From NCBI RefSeq assembly GCF_000196855.1, contig NC_014319.1:868001-932000 (forward strand): DNA of 64,000 nt, written 5' to 3'. Positions 7,693 through 14,909 of the stretch are shown in pieces. The stretch is from Leuconostoc gasicomitatum LMG 18811. Lineage in GTDB: Bacteria; Bacillota; Bacilli; Lactobacillales; Lactobacillaceae. Position numbers and translations under genes: made by a program. The notes below the pieces were generated by a model. The model had not been told where the DNA came from. It saw only the letters and a list, made by a program, of their open reading frames with translations, and did not search any database. How positions within the stretch are numbered: the first letter of the stretch is position 1; the number at the start of each line of letters is the position of its first letter.

Positions 7693-7720
7693 CCACGTAT
7701 TAAGTTACGTGGTTTTTATT
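7691..7720 (+). terminator. Rho-independent terminator
   Basis: AACCACGTA pairs with TACGTGGTT followed by TTT; it directly overlaps the stop of the small acidic protein gene. Confidence 0.85.
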
Positions 7721-7750
7721 ATTGCAAAAATATGTACATCTTGCTATCAA

Positions 7751-7837
7751 TGGTATAATTAAATTGTTAAAATAAAAAGTTGGGATTTAGTTGGGAACAC
7801 CAATCGTAAACGTTGATGTTACAACAGTTAGTATAAT
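7751..7837 (+). promoter_or_regulatory. Two -10 boxes before murE
   Basis: An extended -10 TGGTATAAT lies at 7751-7759 and a second TATAAT at 7832-7837. The second is only 6 nt before the murE ATG and would make a leaderless mRNA; its best -35 match (TTGATG at 7813) is badly spaced. Confidence 0.5.
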
Positions 7838-7843
7838 AGCAGT

Positions 7844-9319
7844 ATGAAACTTACAAGCAAAACAATTGAACAATTATTAATTGAACAACAGCTATTGGTA
7901 TCAAAACCAAATATAGATTTGGCATTTGATTTTTTACATTATGATACGCGGCAGGTGAAAGCCAACACGTTACTTGTTGTTAAAGGCGCCTTCCGACCTG
8001 AGTATTTGACGCATACAGCTGATATAGAAGGCTTGATTACTGAGACAATATTAGATGTTTCTTTACCGCAGTGGCAAGTGACAAATGTTCAAAAAGCACT
8101 AGCTGTTTTGTCAATGGCTTTTTTTGATTATCCGCAAAAAGCCTTGTGGATTGGCGCTTTTACAGGAACAAAAGGTAAAACAACAGCTGCATATATGGCA
8201 TTTAATATCTTAAAAGATGCTACAAACAATCATACAGCTTTGTTTTCAACTGTTGATCGTATTACAGGTACAGGACCTGGAGACAAGAAAAAATCGGATT
8301 TAACAACACCGGAATCCTACGAATTATTTAAAGATATGCGTCAAGCAGTAGACAATGGTATGACGCATTTGATTATGGAAGTAAGTTCTCAAGCTTACTT
8401 GAAACAACGTGTTTACGGTCTACGTTATAATGTTGGCGCGTTTTTAAATATTTCGCCGGATCACATCGGACCAAATGAACACCCAACTTTTGAAGATTAT
8501 CTGGCTCATAAAATGATGCTGTTTGATCATTCAGACCAGGTTATTGTGAATGCTGAAAGTGAGCATCTTAAGACAGTTTTGGGGCATGCGACGCAAACAC
8601 ACGATAAGGTTTATACGTACAGTTTGGCGGGTCAAGGTGGCAATTATTCTTATGTTTCACGAGAAAGCGCTATTCACGAAAGTCGACTAATTGTTGAGCC
8701 AAGTGATTTAAATGAACTTGCTGGTGAATATCGTTTGAATTTACCAGGTGACTTTAATGAGTCAAACGCTATGGCAGCATTAATTATGACTGCACTGGCT
8801 GGCGCAAAACACGAAAATATGGTTCATGGATTAGATGTTGTTTTTATACCCGGTCGCATGTTAAGCTTGCCAATTGTAGGTCATGGCGTTGCCTTTGTAG
8901 ACTATGCTCATAATTATGCATCGATGCGTGCATTACTTAATTTTGCTCAAAACCAGTATCCAGAAGGTAAAGTATTGGTTGTTGTTGGATCTCCTGGCAA
9001 TAAAGGGGTCTCGCGACGTGCTGACTTTGGCCGAGTAGTTTCGGAACTAGCAGATATTGTCTATTTAACAGCTGACGATCCCCAATTTGAATCGCCAAAA
9101 GCTATTGCCGATGAAATTGCTGAAAATATTAATAATAAACAGCTTGAGGTTCATTTTGAAATGGATCGTATCAAGGCGATTTTTCAAGCAATTAAGCAAT
9201 CAGGAGAGAGAGACATTGTCATAGTTGCCGGTAAAGGTGAAGACCCCTACCAAAAAATTAATGGTAAGGATGTACCATATATTGGTGATTATGCAGTTGT
9301 TCAAAGTTACCATGACTAA
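7844..9319 (+). CDS. murE: UDP-MurNAc-tripeptide synthetase (MurE), probably L-lysine-adding
   Basis: This 491-residue Mur ligase joins the third amino acid to UDP-MurNAc-L-Ala-D-Glu. It shows the ATP loop TGTKGKTT (107-114), MEVSSQAYLKQRVYG, NISPDHIGPNEHP, the nucleotide segment PGDFNESNA, VFIPGRM and FVDYAHN, then a C-terminal domain with VVGSPGNKG. The diaminopimelate-type DNPR motif is absent; the matching place reads DDPQFESP, so an L-Lys enzyme is likely, as in most lactic acid bacteria. There is no Shine-Dalgarno sequence before the ATG, so translation probably starts on a leaderless message. A terminator follows, so it is monocistronic. Confidence 0.9.
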   Translation: MKLTSKTIEQLLIEQQLLVSKPNIDLAFDFLHYDTRQVKANTLLVVKGAFRPEYLTHTADIEGLITETILDVSLPQWQVTNVQKALAVLSMAFFDYPQKALWIGAFTGTKGKTTAAYMAFNILKDATNNHTALFSTVDRITGTGPGDKKKSDLTTPESYELFKDMRQAVDNGMTHLIMEVSSQAYLKQRVYGLRYNVGAFLNISPDHIGPNEHPTFEDYLAHKMMLFDHSDQVIVNAESEHLKTVLGHATQTHDKVYTYSLAGQGGNYSYVSRESAIHESRLIVEPSDLNELAGEYRLNLPGDFNESNAMAALIMTALAGAKHENMVHGLDVVFIPGRMLSLPIVGHGVAFVDYAHNYASMRALLNFAQNQYPEGKVLVVVGSPGNKGVSRRADFGRVVSELADIVYLTADDPQFESPKAIADEIAENINNKQLEVHFEMDRIKAIFQAIKQSGERDIVIVAGKGEDPYQKINGKDVPYIGDYAVVQSYHD

Positions 9320-9329
9320 ACGGGATTAT

Positions 9330-9361
9330 AAAAAAACTAGCAGTACACTGCTAGTTTTTTT
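9330..9361 (+). terminator. Rho-independent terminator of murE
   Basis: AAAACTAGCAG pairs with CTGCTAGTTTT across a 5-nt loop, followed by TTTT. Confidence 0.9.
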
Positions 9362-9376
9362 GATCAGAAATTCAGT

Positions 9377-9412
9377 TTGGCTGTTGTGTTAATGATAAAT
9401 ATGATATCATTA
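9377..9412 (+). promoter_or_regulatory. Promoter with embedded inverted repeat before the RHH gene
   Basis: TTGGCT (9377-9382), a 17-nt spacer and TATGAT (9400-9405) form a promoter. The inverted repeat TAATGATA (9390-9397) / TATCATTA (9405-9412) brackets the -10 box, in the place expected for an autorepressor operator. Confidence 0.55.
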
Positions 9413-9416
9413 GTAT

Positions 9417-9767
9417 ATGACAAATCCAATTGAAGAATCACACAAAAAATCAGGTAAAATACCATTGAGAATTGATCCGGAATTGCACGAAGTACTGGTA
9501 ACACGTGCAAACAAAGAAGGGCGTTCACTGAATAATTATTTAACAAAATTATTAGAGGATGGTTTGCAACCCAAAAATTTCGAAGATCGACAGTTTGTAG
9601 GGCAAGTGATCTCAGGTGAAAATTTTGATTTACCTAGTCGTTTAGTATCAATTTCGGGTATTTATTACCGTTATTTGATTGATAATGCGATAACGGCTAA
9701 AGCAGATGCACAATATGCTATCATTGAAGCAAACGGAAATATTTTAACATTACGAGAATTGAAATAG
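9417..9767 (+). CDS. Ribbon-helix-helix (HicB/Arc-type) DNA-binding protein
   Basis: The 116-residue protein begins with a polar arm, then GKIPLRIDPELHEVLVTRA and EGRSLNNYLTKLLEDG, the strand-helix-turn-helix of the RHH fold as seen in HicB-type antitoxins (about residues 13-50). The C-terminal half (FVGQVISGENFDLPSRLVSI and after) is not recognised and may bind a ligand or partner. No hicA-like toxin gene adjoins it; the next gene, 46 nt on, encodes an SPFH protein. An inverted repeat overlaps its promoter, which suggests autoregulation. The ATG lies only 11 nt after the -10 box with no ribosome binding site, so the mRNA is probably leaderless. Confidence 0.7.
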   Translation: MTNPIEESHKKSGKIPLRIDPELHEVLVTRANKEGRSLNNYLTKLLEDGLQPKNFEDRQFVGQVISGENFDLPSRLVSISGIYYRYLIDNAITAKADAQYAIIEANGNILTLRELK

Positions 9768-9813
9768 GAAATTATTTTTAGTTCAATAAACTCATTGAGT
9801 GAGGGAGAAAATT

Positions 9814-10629
9814 ATGATTTTTTTTAGAATTGTACCACAGAATAATGCGGGGTTAGTCGAAACATTAGGCAAGTACAGTCGTCGCAAAGAAGCTGGTTTG
9901 CATTTTTATGTGCCTTTTTTTCAGACAATTCGAAATGTCAGCTTAGCCATGCGTCCACTTCGTTTACCAGACTATTCAGTGATTACTGCTGATAACGCTG
10001 ATATTAAAGCTAGTGTGACGTTGAATTATCATGTAACAGATGCTGTGAAGTATATGTATGAAAACACTGACTCTGTAGAGTCAATGGCACAATTGGTACG
10101 TGGTCATTTGCGGGATATTATTGGTCGTATGGAATTAAATGAAGCATTAGGGTCAACAACGAAAATTAATGTACAATTGGCGGAAGCAATTGGTGATTTA
10201 ACGAATACGTATGGCATCAATGTTGATCGTATCAATATTGATGAATTACGACCATCGGTATCCATTCAAGAAGCCATGGACAAACAACTAACAGCTGATC
10301 GAGAACGTGTGGCTACAATTGCTAGGGCAGAAGGTCAGGCGCGCTCGATCGAGCTCACTACAAAAGCAACAAATGATGCATTGATGGCAACGGCCAAAGC
10401 AGAAGCTGATGCAACTAAAACTCGAGCTGATGCAGAACGTTACCGTATTGATACAGTTCAAGCTGGACTAGCAGGAGCTGATGATAAGTATTTCCAAAAC
10501 CAATCAATTAATGCATTTACAACATTAGCTAGTTCTGCAGCTAATCTAGTCATTGTCGATGGTAAAGAAATATCTCAACTGGGTCAACTACCTGTGGTTG
10601 GTAAGTTACTTGAAAAAGGTTTGAAATAA
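9814..10629 (+). CDS. SPFH-domain (stomatin/band 7-like) protein
   Basis: The 271-residue product has a very short hydrophobic start (MIFFRIVPQN), then an SPFH core from about 10 to 160 (AGLVETLGKYSRRKEAGLHF, VPFFQTIRNVSLAMRPL, VITADNADIKASVTL, MAQLVRGHLRDIIGRMEL). An Ala/Glu/Lys-rich coiled coil follows at about 165-225, with a hydrophobic tail. SPFH proteins oligomerise on membranes and organise microdomains or proteases. I start it at ATG 9814, 6-7 nt after GAGGGAG; an in-frame GTG at 9799 has no such site. It may be cotranscribed with the RHH gene. No NfeD or protease partner is adjacent. Confidence 0.85.
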   Translation: MIFFRIVPQNNAGLVETLGKYSRRKEAGLHFYVPFFQTIRNVSLAMRPLRLPDYSVITADNADIKASVTLNYHVTDAVKYMYENTDSVESMAQLVRGHLRDIIGRMELNEALGSTTKINVQLAEAIGDLTNTYGINVDRINIDELRPSVSIQEAMDKQLTADRERVATIARAEGQARSIELTTKATNDALMATAKAEADATKTRADAERYRIDTVQAGLAGADDKYFQNQSINAFTTLASSAANLVIVDGKEISQLGQLPVVGKLLEKGLK

Positions 10630-10877
10630 TGACACAAAACCTATTTCCACTAAAATAGTGAGTTTAATATGATAGATCAGATATGAGTGAATCATTTAGA
10701 ATCATGGTATTGACTATTGTTGTTCTTGACGTTATTGAAACATAAAACCCAGTAAACGCATCGACAATTGTTAAGTGCTATTTTTGATAGAAAAGAAAAC
10801 ATGGGCTACCGTCATGCTTATGTGAACAAAATTAACTGTAATAATATATATTAAAGTTGTCTATTTGGTGGAAAAAG

Positions 10878-12071
10878 ATGTTTAAAGAAAAAAATGTTTT
10901 AGTAATGGTTTCTGGTAGTGTTGCCGCATATAAATCTGCAACATTGGTACGCTTATTGATAAAATCTGGTGCTCAGGTTCGAGTTGGCATGACAACTGCA
11001 GCACAAGAGTTTATTACAAGTAAAACCTTATCAATTCTGTCAGGAAATGATGTTTTAACAGATTTATTTGTTGGCCATACGTCAGATGTTGTTCATATCG
11101 ATTGGGCAAAGTGGGCTGATATCATTTTTGTTGTACCGGCTACAGCTAATATTATTGGTAAACTGGCACAAGGAATAGCAGATGACGCTGTAACGACAAC
11201 TATTATGGCATCAATTGCTGATAAAATAATTGCCCCAGCGATGAACGATAATATGCTGACAAATCCAGCAGTTGTGCGTAATATAGAGACATTAAAAAAA
11301 GATGGCTGGTTCGTAATTGAGCCAGCTGTTGGTTTTTTAGCTGAAGGCTATTCAGCGCAAGGCCGCTTACCTGAACCAGTTGATATTTTACAGCAGTCTG
11401 CTGTGAGATTGCGCGCAAAAAATGGCCTCTTAATAGGAAAAAAGATTATTATCACGGCTGGTGGGACACATGAAGCGCTAGATCCAGTACGTTATCTAAC
11501 TAATCGATCCAGTGGTAAGATGGGTTACGCTTTAGCTCGTGCTGCTGCTGAGATGGGAGCAGATGTTATTTTAATTACAACAATAGCACGTGAAGATATA
11601 TTTGGGGTAAAAAAAATATTTGTCAACTCGGCGCAAGAGATGTTTGATGCATCCATACAGGCATTTGCAACGGCTGACATTTTTATTAGTGCTGCCGCAG
11701 TTTCTGATTTTAAACCTGCAGAAAAAGCGATTCATAAAATTAAAAAGCAAGCCAATGGTGGTTTAACACTAAGACTGGTGCAAAATCCAGATATTTTACG
11801 AACTATCGGTCAATCTAAAAAGAATCATCAAATTGTGATCGGATTTGCTGCTGAAACGCAAGAAATATTAGCACATGGACAAGATAAATTAATCAAAAAA
11901 AATGCAGATATGTTAATTATTAATGATGTTAGTCGATCAGACACTGGCTTTTCATCGGATGACAATGCGGTCACAATTTTGATACCAGGACGCTTACCAG
12001 AAACATTATCGAAAGCATCTAAAATAGATATTGCGAGAGCCATTATGACACAAGTGATAACATTGAAATGA
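10878..12071 (+). CDS. coaBC: Bifunctional phosphopantothenoylcysteine decarboxylase / phosphopantothenate-cysteine ligase
   Basis: This 397-residue protein fuses the FMN-dependent CoaC domain (SGSVAAYKSATLVRLL near 14-29, the catalytic-histidine region VVHIDWAKWAD and APAMNDNML) with the CoaB ligase domain, which starts near 185 (IIITAGGTHEALDPVRYLTN, RSSGKMGYALA, SAAAVSDFKP). It makes 4'-phosphopantetheine for coenzyme A from phosphopantothenate, cysteine and CTP. I chose ATG 10878 because GGTGG lies 8-9 nt upstream; the frame is open from a TTG at 10857. The 248 nt before it (10630-10877) contain AT-rich sequence and a possible -10 (GTAATAAT near 10842), but no gene I can support. The usual downstream partner priA is not here. 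Confidence 0.92.
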   Translation: MFKEKNVLVMVSGSVAAYKSATLVRLLIKSGAQVRVGMTTAAQEFITSKTLSILSGNDVLTDLFVGHTSDVVHIDWAKWADIIFVVPATANIIGKLAQGIADDAVTTTIMASIADKIIAPAMNDNMLTNPAVVRNIETLKKDGWFVIEPAVGFLAEGYSAQGRLPEPVDILQQSAVRLRAKNGLLIGKKIIITAGGTHEALDPVRYLTNRSSGKMGYALARAAAEMGADVILITTIAREDIFGVKKIFVNSAQEMFDASIQAFATADIFISAAAVSDFKPAEKAIHKIKKQANGGLTLRLVQNPDILRTIGQSKKNHQIVIGFAAETQEILAHGQDKLIKKNADMLIINDVSRSDTGFSSDDNAVTILIPGRLPETLSKASKIDIARAIMTQVITLK

Positions 12072-12112
12072 ACGGCTATTTGTGATAAAATATGGTGTTA
12101 CATATTGATTAC

Positions 12113-12167
12113 AGGAGGAAAGATATTGACAGTAGGATAATTAGTTATGATGTCAGAAACTAATTAT
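12113..12167 (+). other. Orphan Shine-Dalgarno with a 4-codon frame and inverted repeat
   Basis: A consensus AGGAGG (12113-12118) stands 7 nt before TTG ACA GTA GGA TAA (12126-12140). That stop codon opens a perfect 10-bp inverted repeat (ATAATTAGTT at 12137-12146, AACTAATTAT at 12158-12167). The next real gene begins at 12202 without a ribosome binding site. This may be a relic of a lost gene start or a tiny regulatory leader frame. Confidence 0.35.
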
Positions 12168-12201
12168 GATAAAGTTTATAATATCTTAATATGCTAAAAT
12201 A

Positions 12202-12477
12202 ATGACAGATGAAGAAGAAAGCAAGGCTTCAAAGTATAATATTGGTGACATTTTGCTTGCCCCAGCCTATGGTAATTTAGAAAAGCCATTTACTGGACAA
12301 GTTGAAAAGATATATGAGAATGCGCTTTTAGTTGAAATTACTGAAAATGATCCATCAGATCAACCGACAGTGAATGAAATGAATCACCGAGCAATCGTTC
12401 GAATGGACGAGATCGAGGTAATTAAGCATGCACCAGTTCCGGCAGCAGAAAAAATTGATGGCGACATCGAAGAGTAA
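12202..12477 (+). CDS. DUF2187-like small protein (91 residues)
   Basis: After a charged start (MTDEEESKASKYNIGDI), the protein reads LLAPAYGNLEKPFTGQVEKIYENALLVEI. This is a short beta-barrel/KOW-like core as in the DUF2187 (YkvS-type) family, followed by an acidic tail. It is cytoplasmic and the function is unknown; the fold suggests nucleic-acid or ribosome contact. No Shine-Dalgarno sequence precedes the ATG; TATAAT at 12177-12182 lies 20 nt upstream, so the leader would be about 13 nt. It sits between coaBC and the argS T-box. Confidence 0.65.
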   Translation: MTDEEESKASKYNIGDILLAPAYGNLEKPFTGQVEKIYENALLVEITENDPSDQPTVNEMNHRAIVRMDEIEVIKHAPVPAAEKIDGDIEE

Positions 12478-12498
12478 ATAGTTTCATATCATTTATAT

Positions 12499-12650
12499 GT
12501 AGCGAATCTGAGAAGGTGAAAGTCAGATAATAAATGGAAACGGCGCGTACTTTGGATTTTGAATGATATATTGAGTGGCGAAAGCTATTAGAGTGGTACC
12601 GCGGGTAAAAACTCGTCTCTTGTCAAAAATAACAAGAGACGAGTTTTTTT
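12499..12650 (+). promoter_or_regulatory. T-box leader of argS (short form)
   Basis: The T-box sequence GAGTGGTACCGCGG (12591-12604) is followed by a strong terminator, stem CTCGTCTCTTG/CAAGAGACGAG with TTTTTTT (12612-12650). Upstream lie a small hairpin (ATCTG/CAGAT, 12506-12529) and a possible outer helix that places CGG/CGC triplets (Arg codons, 12541-12547) where a specifier could be. Only about 95 nt precede the T-box. A TATAAT at 12672-12677, after the terminator, may start a bypass transcript. Confidence 0.85.
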
Positions 12651-12707
12651 ATCCAGTTAATCAAAATAAGGTATAATAGTAACTAGTAAAAAAAGGAATG
12701 AATAATA

Positions 12708-14399
12708 ATGGCAAATAATGAAATGGTTGTCGCTTCACTAGCAAAGGTGTTGACAGATTTTAAACCAGAAGAAATTTCAATGAAGTTAGAAACACCTAAA
12801 TCATCGGAAATGGGTGATGTAGCATTTCCAACTTTCACTTTAGCAAAGGTTTTGCATCAGGCACCTCAGCAAATTGCAACTGACATCGTCGCTAAAATTA
12901 ATCAAACAGGCTTTGAAAAAGTTGTTGCGATTGGTCCTTATGTTAATTTCTTTTTAGATAAACCAGTTACATCAGGTAAAATTTTACGTTTGATTCTTAA
13001 AGAACAATCGCATTTTGGCAGTAATACAGATGGCAATGGGAACAATGTTACGATCGACATGTCATCACCTAACATTGCTAAGCCAATGTCTATGGGACAT
13101 CTAAGATCAACCGTTATCGGCAATGCATTAGCAAACATTACGGCCAAAAATGGATATGTTCCTGTTAAAATCAACCATTTAGGAGATTGGGGAACACAGT
13201 TTGGTAAGTTGATTTATGCTTATAAGACTTGGGGTTCAGAAACTGAAGTTAAAGCTGATCCAATTGCTACACTACTACGTTATTATGTTGAATTTCATGA
13301 GAAAGCTAAAAACGACGACACGTTGAATGATGCTGGCCGTGCTTGGTTTAAAAAGTTAGAAGATGGCGATTCAGAAGCACATCAGTTATGGCAATGGTTC
13401 CGTGCGGAATCGTTGAAAGAGTTTACAGCAATTTACGATCGCTTGGATATTACATTTGATTCTTTTAACGGCGAAGCTTTCTATAATGATAAGATGGCTA
13501 AAGTCGTTGATGTTTTAGAGGAAAAAGGTCTTTTGGTGTCCTCACAAGGCGCTAAAATTGTTGACTTATCAGCTATTAATTCTAGTTTGACACCAGCAAT
13601 GATAAAGCGGTCAGATGGTGCTACATTGTATATGACACGTGATCTAGCAGCAGCTGTTTATCGCAAAGAAACGTACCATTTTTCAAAATCACTCTATGTG
13701 GTTGGTGGCGAGCAACGTGAGCATTTTGTACAAATGAAAGCAGTCTTATCATTAATGGGCTTTACATGGGCAGACGATGTTGAACATATTTCATTTGGAT
13801 TAATTACATTTAATGGCAAAAAAATGTCGACACGTAAGGGTGATGTTGTGTTGCTAAAAGATGTCTTAGATGATGCACATGAGTTAGCATTGAAACAAAT
13901 ACAAGAAAAGAATCCGGCACTTGAGAATAAAAATATTGTGGCAGAACAAGTTGGTGCAGGTGCAGTTGTCTTTCACGATTTAATGAATGATAGAACAAAC
14001 AATTTTGATTTTAATTTAGAGGAAGTTGTTCGTTTTGAGGGTGATACAGGACCTTATGTACAGTATACTAATGCTCGTGCAAAATCAATCTTGCGGAAAT
14101 CTGGTGTCACAATTGTTGATCAGAATTTAGACTTGGATGATGTGGCAACATGGGATATTGTGACAATTCTTAATAGTTTTCCAGAAACGGTGCAACGTGC
14201 ATGGCAACAACGTGAGGCAAGTATCGTTGCAAAGTATGCTTTAAATTTGTCACGATCATTTAATAGATATTATGCTAATTCAAAAATTTTAACAAATGAT
14301 CAGCAACTAAATGCACGTTTAGCGTTAGTGCAATCAGTGTCGATTGTACTATCAGAAAGTTTACGTTTGTTAGGTGTGAAGTCACCAGAGGAAATGTAA
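12708..14399 (+). CDS. argS: Arginyl-tRNA synthetase
   Basis: The 563-residue class I enzyme charges tRNA-Arg. It shows the N-terminal additional domain (1-110), the HIGH-type motif SPNIAKPMSMGHLRSTVIG near 120-140, INHLGDWGTQFGKL, DGATLYMTRDLAAAVYR, the KMSKS equivalent GKKMSTRKGDVV near 370, and a C-terminal anticodon-binding helix bundle ending LLGVKSPEEM. AAAAGGAATG precedes the ATG. The T-box just upstream fits induction by uncharged tRNA-Arg. argR follows after 36 nt, likely in the same transcript. Confidence 0.95.
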   Translation: MANNEMVVASLAKVLTDFKPEEISMKLETPKSSEMGDVAFPTFTLAKVLHQAPQQIATDIVAKINQTGFEKVVAIGPYVNFFLDKPVTSGKILRLILKEQSHFGSNTDGNGNNVTIDMSSPNIAKPMSMGHLRSTVIGNALANITAKNGYVPVKINHLGDWGTQFGKLIYAYKTWGSETEVKADPIATLLRYYVEFHEKAKNDDTLNDAGRAWFKKLEDGDSEAHQLWQWFRAESLKEFTAIYDRLDITFDSFNGEAFYNDKMAKVVDVLEEKGLLVSSQGAKIVDLSAINSSLTPAMIKRSDGATLYMTRDLAAAVYRKETYHFSKSLYVVGGEQREHFVQMKAVLSLMGFTWADDVEHISFGLITFNGKKMSTRKGDVVLLKDVLDDAHELALKQIQEKNPALENKNIVAEQVGAGAVVFHDLMNDRTNNFDFNLEEVVRFEGDTGPYVQYTNARAKSILRKSGVTIVDQNLDLDDVATWDIVTILNSFPETVQRAWQQREASIVAKYALNLSRSFNRYYANSKILTNDQQLNARLALVQSVSIVLSESLRLLGVKSPEEM

Positions 14400-14435
14400 C
14401 TGTTATCTAACACGTTCTCAATTAGGAGAAATTAT

Positions 14436-14906
14436 ATGATTTCAAAACAACAACGACAAGAACTTATTCTTGATATCATTCAAAATCAGCCAATCACTAG
14501 TCAAGAAGAGTTACTGAGTGAACTTTTAAAACATCGTGTTGAAACAACACAAACAACGGTTTCAAGGGATATTCGTGCATTAGGCATCGTCAGAATTAAG
14601 GATATTAATAATGATTTACGTTATCAACAATTGCAAGATCAGGGTGAGACACCTGACCTCGTCGTAACAGAAAATGCGATAGATGCTGCTATTATCGAAT
14701 ATGCTGTTTTTGTCAAGCGTGTTCAGTTTATGACAATTATAAGGACAACAGATTCAAGTGGGAATGCCGTTGCTGGCATAATTGACGATGCAAACTTGCC
14801 GCAAGTCATTGCAACGTTAGCTGGATTTGACACAATTTATGTGACAAGTCCAGATGAAGTAAGTGCAGAAGCGTTAACTAAACGTTGGTCGGCATTGATA
14901 GGATAA
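14436..14906 (+). CDS. argR: ArgR/AhrC-family arginine regulator with altered effector site
   Basis: The 156-residue protein has the winged-helix DNA-binding domain (RQELILDIIQNQPITSQEEL; TTQTTVSRDIRALGIVRIK) and a C-terminal hexamerisation/effector domain (SSGNAVAGIIDDANLPQVIA). The arginine-binding loop, usually GT.AGDDT in this family, reads ATLAGFDT. One aspartate of the pair is replaced by Phe and the GT is altered, so arginine binding is probably weak or lost, as known for one of the two paralogues in some lactic acid bacteria. AGGAG lies 7 nt before the ATG. It is placed between argS and a PBP gene that starts 4 nt after its stop. Confidence 0.88.
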   Translation: MISKQQRQELILDIIQNQPITSQEELLSELLKHRVETTQTTVSRDIRALGIVRIKDINNDLRYQQLQDQGETPDLVVTENAIDAAIIEYAVFVKRVQFMTIIRTTDSSGNAVAGIIDDANLPQVIATLAGFDTIYVTSPDEVSAEALTKRWSALIG

Positions 14907-14909
14907 TCT

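Noticed and set aside
9417-9767. HicAB toxin-antitoxin module
   Set aside because: Only the HicB-like RHH domain is seen; no HicA-sized partner on either side.
10683-10745. 20-codon frame (MSESFRIMVLTIVVLDVIET) after the SPFH gene
   Set aside because: No SD and no promoter; looks like chance in AT-rich DNA.
10740-10856. Transposase-like fragments before coaBC
   Set aside because: Short stretches in different frames without terminal repeats or a recognisable transposase motif.
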